Below are positions 30,221 to 38,271 of a DNA stretch of 64,000 bases, in pieces. Under the pieces are notes generated by a model. That model was not told the origin of the DNA, did no database searches, and saw only the letters and a list, made by a program, of their open reading frames with translations. This DNA comes from Halorientalis marina (GTDB lineage: Archaea > Halobacteriota > Halobacteria > Halobacteriales > Haloarculaceae). The position numbers and the translations under genes were made by a program. Location: NCBI RefSeq assembly GCF_023028345.1, contig NZ_CP095490.1, forward strand, positions 248,001-312,000, read 5' to 3'. Each line of letters begins with the position of its first letter. The stretch's first letter is position 1.

Positions 30221-31276
30221 ATGAGTTTGAATATTCCACTTCCAGCGGGTCTCGGGGATCACTCTTGGCTCGAAACTCTTGCTCAACGTGAGGAGATCGA
30301 TCAAACGATTCCCCTCTATATTGAAACAGATGACGGGATCGAGGTCGTTGCTGTTTCGTTTCTCTGTGAAGACTATCTTCGGATGATTTACCGGGCACCT
30401 AGTGGGTGGCAATTGCTCACAGAATACGAGTTGTCTGAAGATCCGATTATTCACGTCGACGACCTCCTTGATGCCGTCGTTACATTTGTGGGTAAAGACG
30501 CGAGAGTCGCTCAAAAACTCGCTCAAGAACTCGGCGAGGCGATAGAGGAGCATTGGAAGATGGGATTTGTTCCGTATAGTCAATCAGGGAAGGGAGACAA
30601 ATTCGAGGAACTCAGACAGGACTGCGATTGCTCAGGGATTGGCGACCCGTCAGTTGGACGTGTTCCGGGGATGTCTGAAATTGAGGAGTCAGCGGAATTC
30701 CGCTGTCGTGACTGTATGAGATTATACGGTATCGAGTATCAGGGCCGTAGATTGGATCTCGACGAGGTGTTCAGTGCTGAGTGGCTTTTCACCGATTCAA
30801 CTCCGGATGACATCGTAGAAATCGGATCTGAAGATTCCTTTCTCGCATATTCTGATGGTCGCCCAATAGACAAGACGGAGCGAGTCATCGGCGCGATGAC
30901 CAGCTATGGTGGTGACACGAGTTCATCATTCGCCCGATACATCCCTGAGAACCACCAAGGATTGCTCTATATTCGAGATGACGACGCAGCTGGTTACGTC
31001 ACTTGGGAAGAACTCGATGGGATACAGGTTCTTCGACAGCTGTTTGTCCGGGATCGATACCGGCGCCGGGGAATTGCTAAGGAGTTGATTCAGGCCTGGT
31101 GTAAGGAGTACTGCGAGGATGGGATCTACTACATCGACGAACCGAATGACAAGAGTCGGTCTCTGTTTTCAAAACTGGGTCATATTGACGGCGACGGAGA
31201 GTACAAAGCGATCGAACTCTACCCAATTCGTGGCGTCGGGAACAGTCTCGACGCTAGCCAGACTCTCCCTCAATAG
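30221..31276 (+). CDS. GNAT acetyltransferase with zinc-ribbon middle domain, 351 aa
   Basis: The first 125 residues are unassigned. At about 137-170 there are four Cys (CDCSG... and CRDC), a possible zinc ribbon. The C-terminal part is a GNAT domain: AAGYVTWEELDGIQVLRQLF, the acetyl-CoA-binding DRYRRRGIAKELIQAW, and FSKLGHIDGDGEYKAIEL. The acceptor substrate is not known. It lies in the defence island between the DUF262 nuclease and the TIR genes. Codon use is AT-richer than the plasmid backbone, which suggests transfer. Confidence 0.65.
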   Translation: MSLNIPLPAGLGDHSWLETLAQREEIDQTIPLYIETDDGIEVVAVSFLCEDYLRMIYRAPSGWQLLTEYELSEDPIIHVDDLLDAVVTFVGKDARVAQKLAQELGEAIEEHWKMGFVPYSQSGKGDKFEELRQDCDCSGIGDPSVGRVPGMSEIEESAEFRCRDCMRLYGIEYQGRRLDLDEVFSAEWLFTDSTPDDIVEIGSEDSFLAYSDGRPIDKTERVIGAMTSYGGDTSSSFARYIPENHQGLLYIRDDDAAGYVTWEELDGIQVLRQLFVRDRYRRRGIAKELIQAWCKEYCEDGIYYIDEPNDKSRSLFSKLGHIDGDGEYKAIELYPIRGVGNSLDASQTLPQ

Positions 31277-31297
31277 TTTATACACACTCTCGTCAAC

Positions 31298-31735
31298 TTA
31301 ATCAGCCAAATCTCGAATCCCCTCTACCACGCTCTTTCCTCGCCAACCCACGATCTGATCTGCGTGGTCTTCAACGAAATTAGGCATCTGCTTGTTTCCG
31401 TGTGGTGTAACGCCGAGAATTGGCTTCCCTTCGATTTCAGCTAAAATAGTTTCTTTCTTGATCCATTTACTGTGGGCGACGTACATACCACCGAGTATTA
31501 TCACGACCGTGGCCGGCTTGATCTGGTCTTCTCGAAGTGCCTGTTCCAGCTCCTCTTCGGTGTCGGCATCTATTTCCTCCACCTTCGGGACTGAGTAGTT
31601 TCGGAAACTGAAATTCGGATAGTCGCGAAGCAGTTCCACCATCCGATTGTACTCGTCGCTGTATTCCCAAGAGTGCGAGATGAACAATCTATATTCGCTC
31701 CGACGATTGCTTGAGGATCTGCTGTTGAAACTCAT
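31298..31735 (-). CDS. Thoeris ThsB-like TIR protein, 145 aa
   Basis: The whole protein is one TIR-like domain: YRLFISHSWEYSDEYNRMVE, FRNYSVPKVEEIDADTEEEL, VVIILGGMYVAHSKWIKKE and GKPILGVTPHG. SHSWxYxxxY followed by NYSVP is the hallmark of ThsB (DUF1863/MTH538 TIR-like), which makes a cyclic nucleotide signal on phage infection in Thoeris. No SIR2-type ThsA gene is in the window. It is divergent from a second, longer TIR gene at 31863 and convergent with the GNAT gene. Confidence 0.8.
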   Translation of the reverse strand: MSFNSRSSSNRRSEYRLFISHSWEYSDEYNRMVELLRDYPNFSFRNYSVPKVEEIDADTEEELEQALREDQIKPATVVIILGGMYVAHSKWIKKETILAEIEGKPILGVTPHGNKQMPNFVEDHADQIVGWRGKSVVEGIRDLAD

Positions 31736-31862
31736 TACTATGTGCGGATTGTTGACGGCTCACTCGTTTAGTACTATGGCCCACTCTGGTGCCGAATCTA
31801 CAGTTGTCGATAGTTCAGTGGGAAGAACTTATACTATTTAAAAACAGAATGACCACACGGTC

Positions 31863-32804
31863 ATGAGTCAAAACACCTCCTCCCCATTGAAAACCACCTG
31901 GGAGGCTGCATTCGACGATATTCGCGGCAGTCCGAATTCCGAATCAGCAGTGCGATTCGTTTTGAAGTCGGCCGTTAGTGGTCTGCCTACTGGATTCTAC
32001 ACCGATGACGAAGATCGTCTGCTGCCGACCTACAAGGGGCACGATCTCGGAACTGAATTCACAGTTCGAGAACTCGGACCTGTTTATACAGTCACGCAAA
32101 CTGGGGATGGCAGCCTCCCAGAGCTCAGTTCCTCTCGATCGTCGCTGTTTGAACCGAAGGACCAACAGTCCGGTCTTGTCCCGACTGATAATTCTCTGAG
32201 CCGCAGTTCTGCAGACACGCAGAACCAGCAGGGTCTCTCGTCTGGACAAAAGCTCGCTGGCGGCGCTTTGCTCCTATATGCGGCCTACAAAGGGCTGGAA
32301 GCCTTGGCCTCCGCAGGTTCGTCTACTCAAGAGTCCTCTTCGTCTTCAGGCGGAAATACTGGCCAATCACTCCCTCGCTTAGCACGCGCCGCGAACCGAC
32401 TTGACGACAAGCAGTACAACGTCTTTGTCTCCCATTCTTGGGAGTACGACGATCACTACGAACGTATTGTCGATTTCCTCGACGAGGTTCCGTCGCTCAA
32501 GTGGCAAAATCATAGCGTTCCCTCAACCGACCCATTACCGGTGGACACTGAGTCTGCTCTTCGTTCTGAACTACGAAATCAAATGAAGACCGCGTCGGTC
32601 GTGATCGTTAGCAGTGGGATGTACGGGGCCCACAGCAAATGGATCCCTGAAGAATTGGAACTCGCTGAAGAACTGGATAAGCCGGTCATCGCAATCATTC
32701 CAGAGGGACAATCGAAGATTCCGTCGAAGATACAGGAAATCGCAGACACTCAGGTCGGGTGGCGAAAAGCCTCTCTCGTCGACGCGCTCGCTGACCATGC
32801 CTGA
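31863..32804 (+). CDS. Protein with C-terminal ThsB-like TIR domain, 313 aa
   Basis: The first 120 residues are a small unassigned domain. A Ser-rich linker with one hydrophobic segment (KLAGGALLLYAAYKGLEALA, about 128-147) follows. Residues 178-313 are a TIR-like domain: YNVFVSHSWEYDDHYERIVD, WQNHSVPSTDPLPVDTESAL, VVIVSSGMYGAHSKWIPEE. It is clearly homologous to the 145-aa protein encoded divergently. Its stop overlaps the start of the membrane-protein gene by 8 bases, so the two are translationally coupled. The pairing suggests that the TIR product makes a signal for the membrane protein. Confidence 0.75.
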   Translation: MSQNTSSPLKTTWEAAFDDIRGSPNSESAVRFVLKSAVSGLPTGFYTDDEDRLLPTYKGHDLGTEFTVRELGPVYTVTQTGDGSLPELSSSRSSLFEPKDQQSGLVPTDNSLSRSSADTQNQQGLSSGQKLAGGALLLYAAYKGLEALASAGSSTQESSSSSGGNTGQSLPRLARAANRLDDKQYNVFVSHSWEYDDHYERIVDFLDEVPSLKWQNHSVPSTDPLPVDTESALRSELRNQMKTASVVIVSSGMYGAHSKWIPEELELAEELDKPVIAIIPEGQSKIPSKIQEIADTQVGWRKASLVDALADHA

Positions 32805-33567
32805 TTCAGCCGATGAAGCTGCGGTCACTCCCAAGGAGGAGGGGACTGACCCTGACGAGAAGGACACGCCTGAAACAGAACCCGAACATTCTGAGGAGGT
32901 CACTGGGGGGGATCCTGATGAATCATCTGAGGAAGGCGATGTCACTGCTGGTCCCTTAGCCGATCTGAGCGAAGATGAAAAAGACCGGGTGATGGAGCAG
33001 TACATTCACTACGGAGAGGTGGCAATTGAGACAGCCAATCAGCGGGTCCAAATGAACCGCTTTTTTGGTCTGATTTTGACCTCGATACTCGCCGGCCTCT
33101 TTGCGCTTGCCCGTGGCGACCTCACCACCACTAATGCTGTAATTGTCCTCTTTGCATCAGGATTCGGCAGTCTGATCTGCTACTTCTGGTATCAGAGTCT
33201 TCAATCGTACCGTCGCCTGAACAAAGCTCGATACGCCATCTTGAACGAGATCGAGTCGGTCCTGCCAGTTCGTATGTATCTCGATGAATGGCGATATCTG
33301 AAACGTGAGAAACCCGACCCAGAGATAGTTGATCCTCGTCCAGCAGAGGATGCCGACCACCGGTCGCATACGATTGTGGAACAATGGTTCGTTCGTCTAC
33401 TGGCCGCCGGATACGTCTCTGTAGGGGGGTACGCGGGCGGGTTCATTCTCACATCTCTTGTCCAAGAATCCGTTCCCTCATTGCCAGCTCCATCGATAAT
33501 TGGCTTTGGTGTTGGTGGGATTTTCTTGGTTGGACTAGCCACCCTCTTTTGGACACAAACCCGCTGA
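32797..33567 (+). CDS. RipA-like membrane protein, 256 aa
   Basis: The ATG at 32797 lies inside the end of the TIR gene; earlier in-frame starts are artefacts. The first 65 residues are very acidic. Two membrane helices follow at about 90-130 (GLILTSILAGLFALARG, TNAVIVLFASGFGSLICYFW), then the conserved segment LQSYRRLNKARYAILNEIES with LPVRMYLDEW. Two more helices lie near the C-terminus. The SYRxLNxAKFxVIxExExxLP pattern matches what databases call the RipA family octameric membrane protein. A role as effector of the coupled TIR protein is an inference. Confidence 0.65.
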   Translation: MPDSADEAAVTPKEEGTDPDEKDTPETEPEHSEEVTGGDPDESSEEGDVTAGPLADLSEDEKDRVMEQYIHYGEVAIETANQRVQMNRFFGLILTSILAGLFALARGDLTTTNAVIVLFASGFGSLICYFWYQSLQSYRRLNKARYAILNEIESVLPVRMYLDEWRYLKREKPDPEIVDPRPAEDADHRSHTIVEQWFVRLLAAGYVSVGGYAGGFILTSLVQESVPSLPAPSIIGFGVGGIFLVGLATLFWTQTR

Positions 33568-33574
33568 AAACGCT

Positions 33575-33796
33575 ATGAGACGCTTCAATACTGGAGACTC
33601 GGTTCGGATTGACATCCCGGACGAGACGGATCCAGATCATAACCGACTCCACGGGCGTCGGGGAACAGTTGTTGAGGTTATTTCAGACGATGCAGGTGCT
33701 GTAACTGGGGATGAACGAGAGGGGTATCTCTTCCGCGTTAACTTGGAGGATGGGGAGACTGTCGACGTCCGATGGCGCGATCTTCGCCCCGATTAA
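33575..33796 (+). CDS. Small SH3/KOW-like protein, 73 aa
   Basis: The protein MRRFNTGDSVRIDIPDETDP continues with HGRRGTVVEVISDDA, YLFRVNLEDGETVDVRWRDL. It is a compact beta-barrel of KOW/SH3 type, as found in ribosomal and transcription proteins. It starts 8 bases after the membrane-protein gene and is probably the last gene of the TIR operon. Its role is unknown; it might bind nucleic acid or a partner protein. Confidence 0.6.
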   Translation: MRRFNTGDSVRIDIPDETDPDHNRLHGRRGTVVEVISDDAGAVTGDEREGYLFRVNLEDGETVDVRWRDLRPD

Positions 33797-33842
33797 TTGA
33801 TTTTCAGGTAATCGTCCACCCAGTCGTGAAACCTGACTCGGA

Positions 33843-33867
33843 ATAGTCTAAGTAAAGACTATATTAT
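33843..33867. promoter_or_regulatory. Palindromic operator overlapping TATA box of the restriction operon
   Basis: ATAGTCT (33843-33849) and AGACTAT (33856-33862) flank AAGTAA. The right arm runs into TATATTAT (33860-33867), a TATA-like box about 30 bases before the ATG at 33895. A repressor bound here would block TBP access. Confidence 0.6.
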
Positions 33868-33894
33868 GTCGGTCAGTTAGCCCAAGCATCGCGC

Positions 33895-34086
33895 ATGACT
33901 CGCAAATCAATCGCCCGGAATTCGGGTAACTCTGGGCGAGTCAATATCTCTGGCTCGGAGCTCGAAGAGCTTCAAGCCGAGATCGGCGACGATGTCGACG
34001 TCGACGTTGCTGATACTAAAGACGTCGCTCACGCGCTCATCGACAGTAAGGACGCAGATCGGTTCCTCATCGTTACACCACGATAA
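33895..34086 (+). CDS. Small AbrB-like protein, 63 aa
   Basis: Starts MTRKSIARNSGNSGRVNISG and continues ELEELQAEIGDDVDVDVADT. The GRVNI...LEELQAEIGDDVDVDV pattern fits a swapped-hairpin AbrB/MazE-type DNA-binding domain. It lies 3 bases before the restriction-methylase gene and after a palindrome that overlaps the promoter. This is the place of a controller protein in restriction-modification operons, so autoregulation is likely, though not shown. Confidence 0.55.
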   Translation: MTRKSIARNSGNSGRVNISGSELEELQAEIGDDVDVDVADTKDVAHALIDSKDADRFLIVTPR

Positions 34087-34089
34087 TTC

Positions 34090-37000
34090 ATGCAAACGGC
34101 ACTCACCTACCGGACGAATCGCGACCTATTCTCGAACTACTACCTCGACGAGCATCTCCCCGAGACTGAGGCATGGGATGAAATCGGCGACGACGAACTC
34201 CGCGAGGCGAAAGCGGACATAATGGAGCTGTGGGATCGCGAGAGCGGGACTGCACCCAAACGCAACGAGTCCCAGCTCGAAGAAAAGTTCATTCGGCCGA
34301 TGTTCCGGAAGCTGGGTATTCCCTTCGAGGTCGAAGAGAGTACCAGCCGGACCCAGCGACGCCCTGACTACGGTTTTTTTGAGTCCGAGGACGCCGCCCG
34401 TGGCGCGTTCGAGCGCCGTGAGGAAGGTGGCGATTTCTACAAGGACGCCGTCGCCGTCGCGGACGCCAAGCGCTGGGGTCGTCCACTCGACACCCGTGGG
34501 AGCGGAGAACACGAGCGGGACTTCGAGAACCCGAGCTACCAGATTCACGTCTATCTGCAGGAGACTCCGGCGCGATGGGCCGTGCTTACTGATGGGAAGA
34601 AATGGCGGCTCTACTACGGCCCGACGAGCCACCGCCTAGACTCCTACTACGAGATCGACCTGCCGACCGTCCTCGAAAAGGGCGATCTTGAGGATTTCAA
34701 ATACTTCTACCTCTTCTTCAGGCATGGCGCGTTCCTCGAGGATTCCACCGGCGAGTGCTTCCTGGACGAAGTCTACGACGAGTCTAACGTCTTCGCCCAG
34801 GAGTTGGGGGCCGACCTCCAGGACAACATCTACGAGGCGATCAAGGTCCTCTCGGAAGGGTTCATGCAGTACCCGGACAACGACCTCTCCGAAGAGGATC
34901 TTGACCTCATTCACGACAGTTCTCTCATCTACCTTTATCGGCTGATCTTCGTCCTCTACGCAGAGAGTGAGGGTCGTGACCTGCTCGATACGAACAACGA
35001 GATCTACGAGGAGTCGTACAGTCTGAATACGCTCAAGCAGAACGTCGCTGAAGAACTTGACAGCCCGAATCCGAAGTATCGCGACTGGCAAGACAACCTC
35101 TGGGACCGACTGGACGAGCTGTTCAAACTCATCGACCAGGGCAGTCAGTCGCGCGGTATCCCTGAGGAGGACCTTTACATCCCAGCGTACAACGGCGGAC
35201 TGTTCAGAACTGACCCGGACGAGGACGACAGCGTCGAAGCCCGGTTCCTCGCGACCCACCAGGTCGGGGACGCCTACCTCGCTCAAGTGATCGAACTGCT
35301 CACCCGGAGTCAGAACGGCAACGGCGGCGGGAAGATCTTCGTCGACTACTCATCGCTGGACGTCCGCCACCTCGGGAGCATATACGAAGGGCTTCTTGAG
35401 TACCAGCTTGACGTCGCCGACGAACCGCTCGCGCTGGAAGACGGTGAGTACGTCCCCGCCGGCGAGGGTGTCGAAGTGATCGTCGAGGAGGGCGAAGTCC
35501 ACCTCACGACTGGCTCTGGTGAACGGAAAGCCACAGGGTCCTACTACACGCCGGAGTACGTCGTTGAGTACATCGTCGAGGAGACTCTCGGCCCGCTTGT
35601 CGACGATATCCGAGGCAGTCTTGTGGGCCAGAGTGCGTTCGACGGGGGTGGCTTTGCTGAGGAGTTCGCTGAGGGAGTGTTCGACCTGAAAATCCTCGAT
35701 CCCGCGATGGGGAGTGGCCACTTCCTGACGAGTGCCATCGACTATCTCGCCCGCGAGATCATCGACGCCCAAGAGCGCCAGGCCGCCCAGCAGGGTATCG
35801 AAACCGTCGACGAGGGTCACGATATCAACTGGGCCCGCCGGCAGGTTGCCCAGCGCTGTATCTACGGCGTCGACTTGAACCCACTCGCTGTCGAGCTCGC
35901 CAAGGTCTCGCTCTGGCTCCGGACGCTCGCGGCTGAACAGCCGCTCGCATTCCTGGACCACCACCTAAAAACGGGGAACTCGCTGGTCGGCAGTGACATC
36001 GAGGAAATCGAGGAACTGGAATCTGATGCTGGCGGTGGCGGGCAGAACGCGACGCTCGCGGACTTCGGTGTGGCTCGAAAGGGGACCATCGAGCAGCTAA
36101 TGCGGATCTATCAGGACTTCATCGCCATTGAGAACCAGGACCTCGCCGATGTCAAGGAGATGGAGGCTAAGTACGATGAGTTCGAGCAGAACAAGCTTCG
36201 ACAGCGGCTTGAGGCGATGACAAATGTTCACACTGCAGAGGACTTTGGGTTGGATAATCTCCCGTCTGACGCGTATAAGCAGATGGCTGCTGCCCTTGAA
36301 GACGATGAGGAGTGGAGTGAAATCCAAGAGATGCAGTGGTTTAAAGACGCGCAAAAATGGGCGGATACTGATGAGTACTTTCACTGGAAATTGGAATTCC
36401 CAGAAGTTTATTACACAAGCGACGGTCAAGATATAGACTCTCCTGGGTTTGATGCAGTCATCGGTAATCCACCGTATGTACGTCAAGAGTTGATTACCAG
36501 CTTTAAAGACTATCTCCAGAAGGAGTTCTCTGTGTATCATGGTCGAGCGGATATTTACGCATATTTCGTGGAACAGGCAACCGAACTGGTCCGTGAACAG
36601 GGTCGTCTCTCATACATACTATCACATAAATTCACAAAGGTGAAATCTGGGAAGGGCCTTAGAAAATTAATCGGCGATCACCAAATTGAGGAATTTATTG
36701 ATTTTCAGGATCTTCCAGTCTTCGGTCCGGAGGTTAGTGCCTACCCTGCGATTATGATTCTCTCAAATGACTCCCCAACACAGCCGTTCAAATATGCGCA
36801 AATAGATGATTTAGAATTCACCTCTTTACCAGATAGAGTTGAAGAAGTCCGAAAAGAAGTGGATCAATCATACTTCTCTGACGAGGAGTGGACCTTCCTT
36901 GGGCAAAGAGAAAGGGAGTTAAAAGAGAGAGTTTCGAAAATCGGGGAGCCAGTTGATGAGGCAATTGGGGATCCTCTTGTTGGAGTGAAATCTGGACTCA

Positions 37001-38271
37001 ATGATGTTCTGATTATTGATGAGGACAAGATAATCGAACTTTTCGGAGGCACAGAAGATACAGAGCTCTTCCGACCCATTATCTTCGGAAAAGAAATCAA
37101 GCGATTCAGACCTCCAAAGCCGAACAGCTATATTATGTACCCCTATGTCCGGACAGAAGATGGGGTCAAAGTAGCAGATATAGATAATTATGACGTGACG
37201 GCGAATTATCTTGAACAATATAAAGAGGATCTCGTTGATCGGGCTATTATCGAGGACAAATATCCGAAAGGGGAGATGGAGTGGTACGAACTACAGCAAG
37301 TGAACAAAAATGTTGAACCTTCCAAGGAAAAAATCGTCTATCCTGATATATCTAGAAGGGCTCATTATACAATTGATTCTAGTGGCAGTGTCGTAACCAC
37401 AACTGGGTTCATACTCCAATCCTCTGATCGATACTATCTGGGATTACTCAATTCTGCCCTGTTGGAATGGATCCTTGCTGTAGAATGTGCGAAAGCCCGC
37501 GGGGGATACCTTCGGCCCAAGGCTCAATACGTGGGAAGTCTGCCAATCAAGGATATTCGCCCGGACGAAAGGATATACGAGTCTAATGGGACGAGTGATG
37601 CCGAAATAGCTGGACAGATAGAGGAACTTGTACAGGAGCTACTGGATTTAAAAGATGAACTTGGGAATCTCAATCTTGATCTCCTCGATTATATTGGTGG
37701 ATATGACGACGGTGACACGTTGGGTGATATCTACTTCCCAGCAGAAGGGGTTTCAGATTCAATTCTAACGGACACCACTGATGAGCGGGACAGTCTAAGA
37801 ATAGGGAGCGTTGAATTACGAGAACGTGATGACAGCCTCACGCTTTTAGCTTCAGCTCGGTACAAACCTGAGGACCCGGATGATTTTGAAACCGATCAGT
37901 GGGGGTACACCGAGACTGATCTGATTCCTGCGATGAGGTTCACAAATTTATCTGACACGGCTCGGGCTTTGCTTAGCGAATTTATTCCCATAGCAGTGGA
38001 TGAAGCTGGAGGTTTCGCAGATTTCAGAGAAACGGCAACATCAACGAACTCCTTGGTAGATCGGTTGGTGTCTCTGACGCTTCCGGATGTCAATAGTTGT
38101 AGAAACGGGCTGGAGCGATTTATTGACGTGAAGGCGAGGTCTGAGGAGATCCAAGAGAGAATCCAAGAAGCAGAAGGCCAGATTGACGATCTCGTTTATA
38201 CGCTCTATGATATATCTGAAGAGGAGAGAATTCTCATCGAAGATGCACTATCTGACCTGATTGAGGAATGA
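34090..38271 (+). CDS. Eco57I-type (type IIG) restriction-modification enzyme, 1393 aa
   Basis: The N-terminal nuclease part (about 60-135) contains RRPDYGFFE and VAVADAKRWGR, a PD...AxAK active site. The methyltransferase core has motif I LDPAMGSGHFLTSAIDYL (about 535) and motif IV NPPYVRQE (793-800), the NPPY of N6-adenine methylases. A target-recognition and helical region makes up the remaining 550 residues, ending with a coiled coil. GC content falls after about 36.1 kb, so the recognition half may have been exchanged. It overlaps the helicase gene by 4 bases. Such enzymes both methylate and cleave DNA; the specificity is unknown. Confidence 0.85.
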   Translation: MQTALTYRTNRDLFSNYYLDEHLPETEAWDEIGDDELREAKADIMELWDRESGTAPKRNESQLEEKFIRPMFRKLGIPFEVEESTSRTQRRPDYGFFESEDAARGAFERREEGGDFYKDAVAVADAKRWGRPLDTRGSGEHERDFENPSYQIHVYLQETPARWAVLTDGKKWRLYYGPTSHRLDSYYEIDLPTVLEKGDLEDFKYFYLFFRHGAFLEDSTGECFLDEVYDESNVFAQELGADLQDNIYEAIKVLSEGFMQYPDNDLSEEDLDLIHDSSLIYLYRLIFVLYAESEGRDLLDTNNEIYEESYSLNTLKQNVAEELDSPNPKYRDWQDNLWDRLDELFKLIDQGSQSRGIPEEDLYIPAYNGGLFRTDPDEDDSVEARFLATHQVGDAYLAQVIELLTRSQNGNGGGKIFVDYSSLDVRHLGSIYEGLLEYQLDVADEPLALEDGEYVPAGEGVEVIVEEGEVHLTTGSGERKATGSYYTPEYVVEYIVEETLGPLVDDIRGSLVGQSAFDGGGFAEEFAEGVFDLKILDPAMGSGHFLTSAIDYLAREIIDAQERQAAQQGIETVDEGHDINWARRQVAQRCIYGVDLNPLAVELAKVSLWLRTLAAEQPLAFLDHHLKTGNSLVGSDIEEIEELESDAGGGGQNATLADFGVARKGTIEQLMRIYQDFIAIENQDLADVKEMEAKYDEFEQNKLRQRLEAMTNVHTAEDFGLDNLPSDAYKQMAAALEDDEEWSEIQEMQWFKDAQKWADTDEYFHWKLEFPEVYYTSDGQDIDSPGFDAVIGNPPYVRQELITSFKDYLQKEFSVYHGRADIYAYFVEQATELVREQGRLSYILSHKFTKVKSGKGLRKLIGDHQIEEFIDFQDLPVFGPEVSAYPAIMILSNDSPTQPFKYAQIDDLEFTSLPDRVEEVRKEVDQSYFSDEEWTFLGQRERELKERVSKIGEPVDEAIGDPLVGVKSGLNDVLIIDEDKIIELFGGTEDTELFRPIIFGKEIKRFRPPKPNSYIMYPYVRTEDGVKVADIDNYDVTANYLEQYKEDLVDRAIIEDKYPKGEMEWYELQQVNKNVEPSKEKIVYPDISRRAHYTIDSSGSVVTTTGFILQSSDRYYLGLLNSALLEWILAVECAKARGGYLRPKAQYVGSLPIKDIRPDERIYESNGTSDAEIAGQIEELVQELLDLKDELGNLNLDLLDYIGGYDDGDTLGDIYFPAEGVSDSILTDTTDERDSLRIGSVELRERDDSLTLLASARYKPEDPDDFETDQWGYTETDLIPAMRFTNLSDTARALLSEFIPIAVDEAGGFADFRETATSTNSLVDRLVSLTLPDVNSCRNGLERFIDVKARSEEIQERIQEAEGQIDDLVYTLYDISEEERILIEDALSDLIEE

